DNA of 10,499 nucleotides, taken from the NCBI GenBank assembly GCA_031260865.1, contig JAISKQ010000066.1:1-10499 (forward strand), in the 5' to 3' direction. The notes under the pieces are model-generated. The model saw only the letters and a program-made list of their open reading frames with translations, was not told the origin of the DNA and made no database searches. This DNA comes from Prevotella sp. GTDB lineage: Bacteria > Bacteroidota > Bacteroidia > Bacteroidales > Dysgonomonadaceae. A program made the position numbers and the translations under genes. Of the stretch, positions 1 to 6,303 are shown piece by piece; positions within the stretch are counted from its first letter, which is position 1, and every line of letters starts with the position of its first letter.

Positions 1-9
1 ACAAATATA

Positions 10-17
10 TATCTTTG
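10..17 (+). promoter_or_regulatory. Bacteroidota-type -7 promoter box
   Basis: The octamer TATCTTTG matches the Bacteroidota -7 consensus TAnnTTTG at every fixed position. It lies 46 bases before the first gene, so transcription would start in the mid 20s and give a leader of about 40 bases. The partner -33 TTTG element would fall before the window starts and cannot be seen. This probably drives the two small genes at 64-731. Confidence 0.5.
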
Positions 18-63
18 TAGGGTGAGTTTAGTCAAAAAGTATTGATTTAATCTCTTTTGATTT

Positions 64-366
64 ATGAAAATTCTCAGGTCGATATTCAATTATCTTATTA
101 CCAGATATACAAAAGTACAATTACTTATTATATTGGTAATTATCGCTTTCGCTTTTTTTATCAGCGAGAGTAATATATTCGCACGGTTGGGATATGAAGC
201 GAAAATCATGGAACTGAACAGACAGATAGACCGCTATCATAAACAAACAGAAGAAGATAGTCAAAAGTTAAAGTTGCTGGAATCGGACAAAGACCGCATC
301 GAGAAATTCGCTCGGGAAAATTATCTGATGAAGAAAGACAATGAAGATGTTTTCATTGTAGAATAA
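64..366 (+). CDS. FtsB/DivIC-family septum formation initiator
   Basis: This is a short bitopic membrane protein of 100 residues. It has a basic cytoplasmic N-terminus, one hydrophobic helix at about residues 18-34, a charged coiled-coil stretch at about 43-80, and the family's C-terminal pattern of Ala-Arg-Glu-Asn-Tyr followed by Met-Lys-Lys and an acidic end (83-100). FtsB/DivIC proteins pair with FtsL/DivIB-type partners in the divisome and help activate septal peptidoglycan synthesis; that role is assigned from the family. The length is typical. The ATG is preceded by an AT-rich leader without a clear ribosome-binding sequence, as usual in this phylum. The next gene starts 14 bases after the stop, so the two are probably co-transcribed. 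It could equally be named ftsB or divIC, since orthology between the two is not resolvable by eye. Confidence 0.85.
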   Translation: MKILRSIFNYLITRYTKVQLLIILVIIAFAFFISESNIFARLGYEAKIMELNRQIDRYHKQTEEDSQKLKLLESDKDRIEKFARENYLMKKDNEDVFIVE

Positions 367-380
367 CGAACCCTATAATA

Positions 381-731
381 ATGAAGCCAAACCGGAAGCT
401 CAAAAATATTCTTTTCCAACTATCCGCGATCCTTATCCTTATCGCGGCTGTCGTTTACTTTTTTAATACTGATATAGCCAAATATGTAATGATAGTAGGA
501 GTCGCGGGATATACCGCCATTACATTCACGACTCCGTATCCCGGAAAAAGCCTTCGGGGAAAACGCCTCTTCAATATACAGATACTTGCCGTATTGCTGA
601 TGTGCGTTTCCACTTATCTTATGTTTGTGAATAGGAGGGAATGGGTAGTAACCCTGCTTATCGCGGCTGTACTCACACTCTATTGCGCCATCGCCCTGCC
701 TATGGTATATAAGAAAGAGCAGGAAGAATAG
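381..731 (+). CDS. small four-helix membrane protein, function unknown
   Basis: I do not recognise a named family. The protein has 116 residues and is strongly hydrophobic, with four predicted membrane helices at about residues 10-28, 33-50, 65-83 and 88-108. The ends are charged: a Lys/Arg-rich start and a Lys-Lys-Glu-Gln-Glu-Glu tail, which by the positive-inside rule suggests both termini are cytoplasmic. A basic loop sits between helices 2 and 3 (Lys56, Arg59, Lys61, Arg62). It follows the FtsB/DivIC-like gene by 14 bases on the same strand, so it is probably in the same transcript and may belong to the cell-envelope or division context; that is inferred from position only. A 117-residue frame on the opposite strand (420-773) is most likely a shadow of this gene. 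Confidence 0.7.
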   Translation: MKPNRKLKNILFQLSAILILIAAVVYFFNTDIAKYVMIVGVAGYTAITFTTPYPGKSLRGKRLFNIQILAVLLMCVSTYLMFVNRREWVVTLLIAAVLTLYCAIALPMVYKKEQEE

Positions 732-952
732 GGGGAATTTATGCTTTGCTGCATCGGATCGTACTATTGACATTTTGATATACCCACGGACGGTAATCTC
801 ATGTTATCCTCCTCTTTTTATCTTTTGCGAGTGCTATATAACCAATAAATACTTTATTTTGTCGTAAAACATGTTCATAAATATCACAAATATTTTTTAA
901 GTTAAAAATATAAGTCTTATCTTCGGAAAATATAACCAAGAATTTAAACTTT
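732..952. other. gap before the hut cluster
   Basis: These 221 bases separate the small membrane-protein gene from hutU and become strongly AT-rich towards hutU. I see no RNA gene, no clear terminator and no histidine-codon leader peptide. Three tiny ATG frames (741-770, 801-848, 871-900) encode 9 to 15 residues and have no supporting feature. The hutU promoter should lie here; the best candidate is listed separately. Confidence 0.4.
894..925 (+). promoter_or_regulatory. weak candidate promoter for hutU
   Basis: TATCTTCG at 918-925 matches five of the six fixed positions of the Bacteroidota -7 box TAnnTTTG. A T-run at about 894-897 sits 20 bases upstream, where the -33 TTTG is expected, matching three of four positions. 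Transcription would start near 931 and leave a leader of about 22 bases before the hutU ATG. The match is imperfect and the region is AT-rich, so chance is a real possibility. A weaker alternative pairs TTTG at 824-827 with TACTTTAT at 850-857. Confidence 0.28.
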
Positions 953-2935
953 ATGGAGATCAGACTTGATAATAGATTACCCGAATATTCATCTTTTGTT
1001 GAACGGATACGCCGCGCGCCGGATCGCGGTTTTAGGCTCAGTCAGGCTCAAACGGAAATAGCGCTAAAAAACGCCTTACGCTACATTCCTACCGAATTGC
1101 ACCAACAATTAGCGCCCGAATTTCTCGAAGAATTGAAGACCCGCGGACGAATTTACGGCTACCGCTATCGCCCCCAGGGAGACCTCTACCCCAAGCCTAT
1201 TGATGAATATAAGGGGAATTGTATCGAAGGAAAGGCTTTTCAGGTAATGATAGACAACAATCTATGTTTCGACATCGCTTTATATCCCTATGAATTGGTT
1301 ACATACGGAGAAACCGGTCAGGTCTGTCAAAACTGGATGCAATACCGGTTGATAAAGAAATATCTGGAAGTGTTGACAAGCGGCCAAACATTGGTCATCG
1401 AATCGGGGCATCCGCTCGGATTGTTCAAATCGAAGCCGGACGCGCCGCGCGTAATTATCACCAATTCGATGATGGTCGGGATGTTCGACAATCAACCGGA
1501 TTGGGAAATAGCGGCGCAAATGGGCGTGGCGAATTACGGGCAGATGACCGCCGGAGGATGGATGTATATAGGCCCTCAAGGTATTGTACACGGCACATTC
1601 AATACATTGCTGAACGCAGGACGCCTGAAACTGGGCATTCCGCAAGATAAAGATTTACGGGGATATTTATTCGTCTCTTCCGGACTTGGCGGAATGAGCG
1701 GGGCGCAGCCTAAAGCCGCGGATATAGCCGGAGCTGTATCCATTGTGGCGGAAGTGGATATTTCACGCATCGAAACCCGCTTCAATCAAGGGTGGGTACA
1801 TCATATCGCTTCGGATGAAAAAGAAGCGTTCCTTTTAGCCGAAAAAGCGCAAAAGGAGAAAAGACCTTGCTCCATAGCATTTCATGGCAATATCATTGAT
1901 TTGCTGGAATATGCCGAAACGAATAAAATACATATCCACTTGCTTTCGGATCAGACTTCATGCCACGCGGTATATGAGGGAGGTTATTGTCCCGCCGGCG
2001 TTTCCTTCGCGGAAAGGACAAGATTGCTGAAAGAAGACCGGGAGACTTTCCACAAACTGGTCGACAGGTCATTAAGACGTCATTTCGAGGTTATCCGTAA
2101 GCTTGTGGCCAAAGGCGCATACTTTTTCGATTATGGAAATTCATTCATGAAAGCCATGTACGATGCCGGAGTGACAGAAATATCCAAGAACGGGATAGAC
2201 GAAAAGGACGGCTTTATCTGGCCTTCGTATGTGGAAGATATAATGGGTCCCGAACTTTTTGACTATGGTTACGGTCCTTTCCGTTGGGTTTGCCTAAGCG
2301 GGAAACACGAAGATCTCATCAAGACCGATCATGCCGCCATGGAATGTATCGACCCTACCCGAAGAGGACAAGATAAAGATAATTACAACTGGATTCGCGA
2401 CGCCGAGAAAAATCAATTGGTAGTGGGTACACAGGCTCGTATCCTGTATCAGGACGCGCAGGGAAGGATGAATATCGCGCTCCGGTTCAATCAGCTTGTG
2501 CGCGATGGCGAAGTTGGTCCTATTATGCTTGGGCGCGACCACCACGATGTGAGCGGGACGGATTCTCCATTCCGTGAAACGGCGAACATCAAAGACGGCA
2601 GCAATGTAATGGCTGATATGGCAGTACAATGCTTTGCCGGAAACGCGGCTCGGGGAATGAGCCTGATCGCTCTGCACAACGGAGGAGGCGTCGGCATAGG
2701 CAAATCCATAAACGGCGGATTCGGGTTAGTATGCGACGGCAGCGAACGAATCGACGACATTATACGTTCTTCTATGTTGTGGGATGTGATGGGCGGTGTG
2801 GCGCGCCGTTCTTGGGCGCGAAACGAACATGCCGTTGAAACCTGTCAATTATTTAATCAAACGCATAAAGCCGGCTATCATATAACCATGCCATATATCG
2901 CGGATGATGAGTATATTAAGAACTTATGTAAATAA
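953..2935 (+). CDS. hutU: urocanate hydratase (urocanase), long form
   Basis: HutU adds water to urocanate to give 4-imidazolone-5-propionate, the second step of histidine degradation, using tightly bound NAD+ as an electrophile in the cytoplasm. Family motifs are intact: Tyr-Gly-Gln-Met-Thr-Ala-Gly-Gly at 195-202, the NAD-binding Gly-Leu-Gly-Gly-Met-Ser-Gly-Ala-Gln-Pro at 244-253, Gly-Arg-Asp-His-His-Asp at 527-532 leading to Ser-Pro-Phe-Arg-Glu-Thr at 538-543, and His-Asn-Gly-Gly-Gly-Val-Gly-Ile-Gly at 575-583. Cys447, in Gly-Pro-Phe-Arg-Trp-Val-Cys, lies where the conserved active-site cysteine of the family is expected. At 660 residues it is about 100 longer than the Pseudomonas/Bacillus type and resembles the long form of animals and Bacteroidota. 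It heads the hut cluster, and the next gene begins two bases after its stop. The ATG at 953 follows an AT-rich leader. Confidence 0.97.
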   Translation: MEIRLDNRLPEYSSFVERIRRAPDRGFRLSQAQTEIALKNALRYIPTELHQQLAPEFLEELKTRGRIYGYRYRPQGDLYPKPIDEYKGNCIEGKAFQVMIDNNLCFDIALYPYELVTYGETGQVCQNWMQYRLIKKYLEVLTSGQTLVIESGHPLGLFKSKPDAPRVIITNSMMVGMFDNQPDWEIAAQMGVANYGQMTAGGWMYIGPQGIVHGTFNTLLNAGRLKLGIPQDKDLRGYLFVSSGLGGMSGAQPKAADIAGAVSIVAEVDISRIETRFNQGWVHHIASDEKEAFLLAEKAQKEKRPCSIAFHGNIIDLLEYAETNKIHIHLLSDQTSCHAVYEGGYCPAGVSFAERTRLLKEDRETFHKLVDRSLRRHFEVIRKLVAKGAYFFDYGNSFMKAMYDAGVTEISKNGIDEKDGFIWPSYVEDIMGPELFDYGYGPFRWVCLSGKHEDLIKTDHAAMECIDPTRRGQDKDNYNWIRDAEKNQLVVGTQARILYQDAQGRMNIALRFNQLVRDGEVGPIMLGRDHHDVSGTDSPFRETANIKDGSNVMADMAVQCFAGNAARGMSLIALHNGGGVGIGKSINGGFGLVCDGSERIDDIIRSSMLWDVMGGVARRSWARNEHAVETCQLFNQTHKAGYHITMPYIADDEYIKNLCK

Positions 2936-2937
2936 TA

Positions 2938-3759
2938 ATGAGAAACTTATTTATATCTATATTTGTATTTGTCCTTTTTCCCTTAAATACCTTTTGTCAG
3001 GAAATTAATTTGGAAAAAGCAGCCAAAGAAATTACCGAAGAGGGCAAGCTCCTGTACAGATTGGAAATGGCGTCGTGGTACGGCACGGACATTTTCCTTG
3101 ATAGCTTTCAGGAAAAGGAACGTATCGGCGGTTACTTCTCCTATCTGGATAAAGATACGCCCAAATGCCTGTTCTTTTCCAGAGGCGAAAACCCCCAGGT
3201 CATCGGAGTGGTTTCTTTTGGCGATATAAAGATAGTGGAAACGGCAACCATCGACTTTAAAGAAAGGGATTTCAAGGAAAACGAAAGGTCTCTTTACACA
3301 ATCAGGAAAAAAGCGTTGACCGAAATACAGCAAGACAGCGTTCTGTTCAAAACCTATACGAACGCGAATCTGAACCTCATCCCGTATATAGGGAAAGAAG
3401 GGAAGAAAGTCTATGTGCTGACAGGTCCGAAGGTTATGGGTACCGTCCTTTTTGGCAACGATTATCTGCTTACATTTGATGACCGGGATAACCTGTTAAG
3501 CAAAAAGGAGATACATAGAAACCTTATACCCATAAAGTTTGAGAAAGGGCAGAATATGGTTGCATCCATGCATTCGCATGCACCCGAAACAGGGAATTTT
3601 ATTACATCTACCGATATTTGCACATTGATGTTATATGCAAAATTTGCCGAATGGAAAGAGCATATCGTAATATCAAAAGACTATGTGAGTATCTGGGATT
3701 GTGTAAATGAATCATTAACATTGATATCTATGGAGGATTACGAGACGATGAAGAAATAA
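2938..3759 (+). CDS. secreted protein with JAMM-like HxH...D motif, function unknown
   Basis: The protein has 273 residues. Residues 1-20 form a signal peptide (Arg2, hydrophobic 4-16, then Asn-Thr-Phe-Cys before Gln21), so it is probably exported; Phe before the Cys makes a lipoprotein signal unlikely. The body has no further membrane helix. Near the end, His212-Ser-His214 is followed by Thr223-Ser-Thr-Asp226, then Ile-Cys-Thr-Leu-Met-Leu and a hydrophobic strand with Asp248-Tyr-Val. This resembles the metal site of JAMM/MPN and DUF4329-type domains (HxH, seven or more residues, Ser/Thr-x-x-Asp), with one extra spacer residue. The Glu expected well upstream is not obvious: the comparable strand, Met-Gly-Thr-Val-Leu-Phe-Gly at 167-173, lacks it, so the site may be inactive or bind metal differently. 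The assignment is inferred. The start lies two bases after the hutU stop, which suggests coupled translation, although the histidine pathway needs no secreted protein. Confidence 0.8.
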   Translation: MRNLFISIFVFVLFPLNTFCQEINLEKAAKEITEEGKLLYRLEMASWYGTDIFLDSFQEKERIGGYFSYLDKDTPKCLFFSRGENPQVIGVVSFGDIKIVETATIDFKERDFKENERSLYTIRKKALTEIQQDSVLFKTYTNANLNLIPYIGKEGKKVYVLTGPKVMGTVLFGNDYLLTFDDRDNLLSKKEIHRNLIPIKFEKGQNMVASMHSHAPETGNFITSTDICTLMLYAKFAEWKEHIVISKDYVSIWDCVNESLTLISMEDYETMKK

Positions 3760-3812
3760 CCACCTCACCAACCACCATATAAGGAAGAGGAAAGTTCGCG
3801 TTAGCTTTCTCT

Positions 3813-3837
3813 CCTCCTTTGAGAAGGCTGGGGAAGG
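3813..3837 (+). repeat. CCTCCTTT-type intergenic repeat, copy 1
   Basis: The gap before ftcD (3760-3870) holds CCTCCTTT at 3813-3820 followed by a G-rich arm (GAGAAGG, then CTGGGGAAGG). The same order recurs at 4800-4824 before hutI: the first eight bases are identical, and about two thirds of the G-rich arm agrees after a one-base gap. An upstream arm, GAGGAAAG at 3786-3793, can pair with CTTTCTCTCCTC at 3806-3817 if bulges are allowed, so the gap may fold. The last 30 bases before ftcD are AT-rich and unstructured. Two copies in one operon suggest a dispersed intergenic element; copy number in the genome is unknown. Confidence 0.5.
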
Positions 3838-3870
3838 TGAAACTAATCATTATATACCTTATTATATACC

Positions 3871-4773
3871 ATGAGTCTAAACAAAATCGTAGAATGCGTG
3901 CCTAATTTCAGTGAAGGACGCGATTTGGAAAAAGTAGAGAAAATAGTGAACGCTTTTCGGGCGAAAGAAGGTGTGAAATTATTGGATTACAGTACCGATA
4001 AAGATCACAACCGGATGGTGGTAACTGTCGTCGGCGAACCCGAAGCCGTGAAGAAAGCCGTGATAGAAGCCATCGGCATAGCTGTTGGCATCATTGACCT
4101 TACCCGGCATCAAGGACAGCACCCGCGTATGGGGGCTGTGGACGTTGTTCCTTTTATTCCTATCCGGAATGTGACAATGGACGAAGCCATCGCCCTGTCA
4201 AAAGAAGTAGGCAAGGAAGTGGCGGATCGCTACGGTTTGCCTGTGTTCCTATACGAAAAAGCCGCTTCTGCTCCTTATCGTGAGAATCTGGCGACAATCC
4301 GCAAAGGCGAATTTGAAGGGCTGAGAGAGAAAATGGCACAACCCGAATGGAAGCCGGATTTCGGCCCGGAACAACCGCATCCTACCGCCGGAGGCGTCGT
4401 TATAGGGGCGCGTATGCCGCTTGTGGCATACAATGTAAACCTGAATACAGACAAGCCGGAAATAGCCGACGCCATCGCCAAGAAAGTGCGCTTTATAGGG
4501 GGCGGGCTTCGTTTCTGTAAGGCAATGGGCGTGGAACTGACCGACAGGGGCATTGTGCAGGTATCTATGAACCTGACCGATTTTACAAAAACAGCTATCT
4601 ACCGCGCTCACGAATTGGTAAGGATTGAGGCTAATCGTTATGGAGTATCGGTTGTGGGCGCTGAGATTATAGGGCTTGTACCGATGGACGCGTTGATAGA
4701 CACGGCGGCTTATTATCTGGGATTGGAAAATTTTTCCACGAAACAAGTATTGGAGACGCATTTAATGGAGTAA
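3871..4773 (+). CDS. ftcD: glutamate formimidoyltransferase (stand-alone FtcD N-terminal half)
   Basis: This enzyme transfers the formimino group of N-formimino-L-glutamate to tetrahydrofolate, giving glutamate and 5-formimino-tetrahydrofolate. The sequence opens with the family pattern Val-Glu-Cys-Val-Pro-Asn-Phe-Ser-Glu-Gly at 7-16. His84, in Gly-Gln-His-Pro-Arg-Met-Gly-Ala-Val-Asp at 82-91, corresponds to the catalytic His of the mammalian bifunctional FTCD. Folate-binding-domain motifs are also present, including Gly-Pro-Glu-Gln-Pro-His-Pro-Thr-Ala-Gly-Gly at 165-175 and Asn-Val-Asn-Leu-Asn-Thr at 188-193. At 300 residues it covers only the transferase domains; the cyclodeaminase half is a separate gene at 6304, with hutI between them. 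It follows the secreted-protein gene after a 111-base gap that contains an intergenic repeat. The ATG gives the expected family N-terminus. Confidence 0.96.
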   Translation: MSLNKIVECVPNFSEGRDLEKVEKIVNAFRAKEGVKLLDYSTDKDHNRMVVTVVGEPEAVKKAVIEAIGIAVGIIDLTRHQGQHPRMGAVDVVPFIPIRNVTMDEAIALSKEVGKEVADRYGLPVFLYEKAASAPYRENLATIRKGEFEGLREKMAQPEWKPDFGPEQPHPTAGGVVIGARMPLVAYNVNLNTDKPEIADAIAKKVRFIGGGLRFCKAMGVELTDRGIVQVSMNLTDFTKTAIYRAHELVRIEANRYGVSVVGAEIIGLVPMDALIDTAAYYLGLENFSTKQVLETHLME

Positions 4774-4774
4774 T

Positions 4775-4831
4775 ATGATTAAAGACACATTCTTAAAAGC
4801 CTCCTTTCGAGGAGGTTGGAGGGGCTTATGA
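4775..4831 (+). CDS. possible 18-codon leader frame between ftcD and hutI
   Basis: An ATG one base after the ftcD stop opens an 18-codon frame that runs through the whole gap. It ends in a TGA that overlaps the hutI start as ATGA. The predicted peptide is basic and Gly/Trp-rich near its end (MIKDTFLKASFRGGWRGL) and contains no histidine. Its second half is simply the translated repeat hairpin. The arrangement would let ribosomes leaving ftcD carry through the hairpin to hutI. A frame this short in a 54-base gap can arise by chance, and I do not claim that the peptide has a function. Confidence 0.2.
   Translation: MIKDTFLKASFRGGWRGL
4797..4827 (+). repeat. CCTCCTTT-type repeat, copy 2, TTCG-loop hairpin at the hutI start
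   Basis: CCTCCT (4800-4805) and AGGAGG (4810-4815) form a perfect six-base stem closed by a TTCG loop. An alternative, mutually exclusive pairing joins AAGCC (4797-4801) with GGCTT (4823-4827). A G-rich GGAGGGG tract (4818-4824) lies three bases before the hutI ATG. Both AGGAGG and GGAGGGG resemble anti-16S binding sequences, so the fold could expose or hide the start region, although Bacteroidota rely little on such sequences. The element resembles the repeat at 3813-3837 and may simply be a dispersed intergenic repeat. Confidence 0.6.
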
Positions 4832-6072
4832 AACAAGGAAACCTGATTATAAAGAACGCCGCTCAATTAGTCACATGCAGCGGCTTCTCGGCAAAGAAGG
4901 GCAGGGATATGTCCGAATTGGCGATTATCGAAAACGGGACGGTCGTTATCACAGATGGGATCATCACATTTGTGGACAAAGACGCGAACTGCCCGCCTCT
5001 ATCGGATTTTCCTGACCATATTGTTATGGACGCGAAAGGGAAAGCCGTTCTTCCCGGATTTGTGGATTCCCACACTCACTTTGTTTTCGGCGGCTATCGT
5101 GAAGAAGAGTTTTCGTGGCGTATGCGCGGCGACAGCTATATGTCTATCATGGAACGCGGCGGCGGCATACACAACACCATGACGGCTACCCGCGATGCTT
5201 CTTTTGATGAACTGAAAGAAGCCGGATATAAGCGGCTGGACAAAATGCTGGAAATGGGAGTTACTACCGTGGAGGGCAAGAGCGGATACGGGATGAACAA
5301 AATAACAGAACTGAAACAACTGGACGTGATGAAAGCCCTGAACAAAGAGCATCCTGTCGATATTGTCAGCACCTTTATGGGGGCGCATGCCACACCCAAA
5401 GAGTATAAAGGCAGGGAGGATGATTTTCTCGGTTACCTTATCGGCGAGGTGATGCCGGAAGTAAAAGAGAGAGACTTAGCTGATTGCTGCGACATATTTT
5501 GTGAAAAGGATGTGTTCGATATAGAACAATCGCGAAGGTATTTATCTGTCGCTAAAGCTCTTGGTTTCAACTTGAAAGTTCATGCCGATGAAATAGTGAC
5601 GCTTGGCGGCGCGGAATTGGCGGTGGAACTGGAAGCGCTTTCGGCGGATCATTTGTTACACGCTTCCGACAAGGGCATTGAAAAATTGGCAAGCAGCAAT
5701 ACGGTTGCCACATTGTTGCCTTGCACGGCTTTTTCGCTCAAAGAAGATTATGCCCGCGGCAGGTATATGATTGATTTGGGTTGCGCCGTGGCATTAGCGA
5801 CAGACCTGAACCCGGGAAGCAGTTTCACCAACTCCATCCCGCTATTGTTCGCGTTGGCGTGTATCTATATGCGATTATCACCCGAAGAGGCTGTCACGGC
5901 ATTGACCATAAACGGAGCCGCCGCCATTGGCAAAGCGGATAAGATAGGCAGTATCGACGTAGGCAAGCAAGGAGATATCGTTATTTTGGAATATCCTTCA
6001 TACAAGTTCCTGCCCTATCATATCGGGATGAATATTGTGGAAAAAACGATAAAGAAAGGCGTCGTTTTTTAA
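4828..6072 (+). CDS. hutI: imidazolonepropionase
   Basis: HutI opens the ring of 4-imidazolone-5-propionate to N-formimino-L-glutamate, the third step of histidine degradation. It is a cytoplasmic metal-dependent amidohydrolase. Expected metal and substrate residues are present: His82-Thr-His84 in Gly-Phe-Val-Asp-Ser-His-Thr-His, Tyr90 and Arg91 just after, Glu149 with Lys151-Ser-Gly-Tyr, His187 in Gly-Ala-His-Ala-Thr, His252 in Lys-Val-His-Ala-Asp-Glu, His275, and Asp326 in Ala-Thr-Asp-Leu-Asn-Pro-Gly-Ser. At 414 residues it has normal family length. I chose the ATG at 4828. A TTG at 4816 would add four residues but lies in the repeat hairpin, and the ATG start gives a normal N-terminus leading into the first beta strand. 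The 54-base gap after ftcD holds that hairpin and a short leader-like frame. A roughly 230-base gap follows. Confidence 0.97.
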   Translation: MKQGNLIIKNAAQLVTCSGFSAKKGRDMSELAIIENGTVVITDGIITFVDKDANCPPLSDFPDHIVMDAKGKAVLPGFVDSHTHFVFGGYREEEFSWRMRGDSYMSIMERGGGIHNTMTATRDASFDELKEAGYKRLDKMLEMGVTTVEGKSGYGMNKITELKQLDVMKALNKEHPVDIVSTFMGAHATPKEYKGREDDFLGYLIGEVMPEVKERDLADCCDIFCEKDVFDIEQSRRYLSVAKALGFNLKVHADEIVTLGGAELAVELEALSADHLLHASDKGIEKLASSNTVATLLPCTAFSLKEDYARGRYMIDLGCAVALATDLNPGSSFTNSIPLLFALACIYMRLSPEEAVTALTINGAAAIGKADKIGSIDVGKQGDIVILEYPSYKFLPYHIGMNIVEKTIKKGVVF

Positions 6073-6096
6073 AAGATAAATTATTTATTATAATAT

Positions 6097-6257
6097 AGTT
6101 ACAAGTTACTACGCCCTTTGGGCAGTTACAAGTTACAAGAAAGAATATTAAGAGTTAAAAGTAATGAGTTTTGAGTAGTAAGTTATGAGTAATGAGAGTC
6201 CTAAAAACTTGAACTCTTGAACTCTTGTAAACTTGTAAACTTGAACTCTTGTAAACT
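6097..6257. repeat. simple-sequence array with complementary halves
   Basis: Most of the 231-base gap between hutI and fchA is repetitive. On the left, AGTTACAAGTTAC occurs at 6097-6109 and 6124-6136 around a small GCCC-TTT-GGGC palindrome (6113-6123). The middle (6141-6197) is rich in degenerate GAGT/TGAGT units. On the right there is a true octamer array: AACTCTTG at 6212, 6220 and 6244, and TAAACTTG at 6228 and 6236, ending in TAAACT. The right units are complementary to parts of the left half (AAGAGTT at 6150-6156, CAAGTT at 6102-6107), so a long imperfect hairpin can form. I see no gene in the gap. A weak promoter-like pair (CTTG at 6240, TACTGTTG at 6265) precedes fchA but is not convincing. 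Confidence 0.7.
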
Positions 6258-6303
6258 ATTTACATACTGTTGACTGAAATTATGAACCTTAAATAATAAA
6301 ATT

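Noticed and set aside
420..773. 117-residue frame on the - strand overlapping the small membrane protein
   Set aside because: It is antisense to a coherent four-helix protein, has no membrane or domain pattern of its own, and lacks a plausible leader.
741..900. Three tiny ATG frames (741-770, 801-848, 871-900) before hutU as attenuator leader peptides
   Set aside because: None contains histidine codons, and no terminator/antiterminator pair follows them; frames of 9 to 15 codons are expected by chance.
2629..2838. 69-residue arginine-rich + frame inside hutU
   Set aside because: It overlaps the conserved C-terminal region of urocanase in another frame; the arginine richness comes from GC-rich hutU codons read out of frame.
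4249..4761. 170-residue frame on the - strand inside ftcD
   Set aside because: Antisense to a fully conserved enzyme gene; its low-complexity, Cys/His/Arg-rich composition is typical of a shadow frame.
4816..4827. TTG at 4816 as the hutI start
   Set aside because: It lies in the repeat hairpin and adds four residues with no family support; the ATG at 4828 gives a normal HutI N-terminus.
6206..6257. CRISPR array between hutI and fchA
   Set aside because: The units are contiguous octamers without unique spacers, and no cas genes are present.
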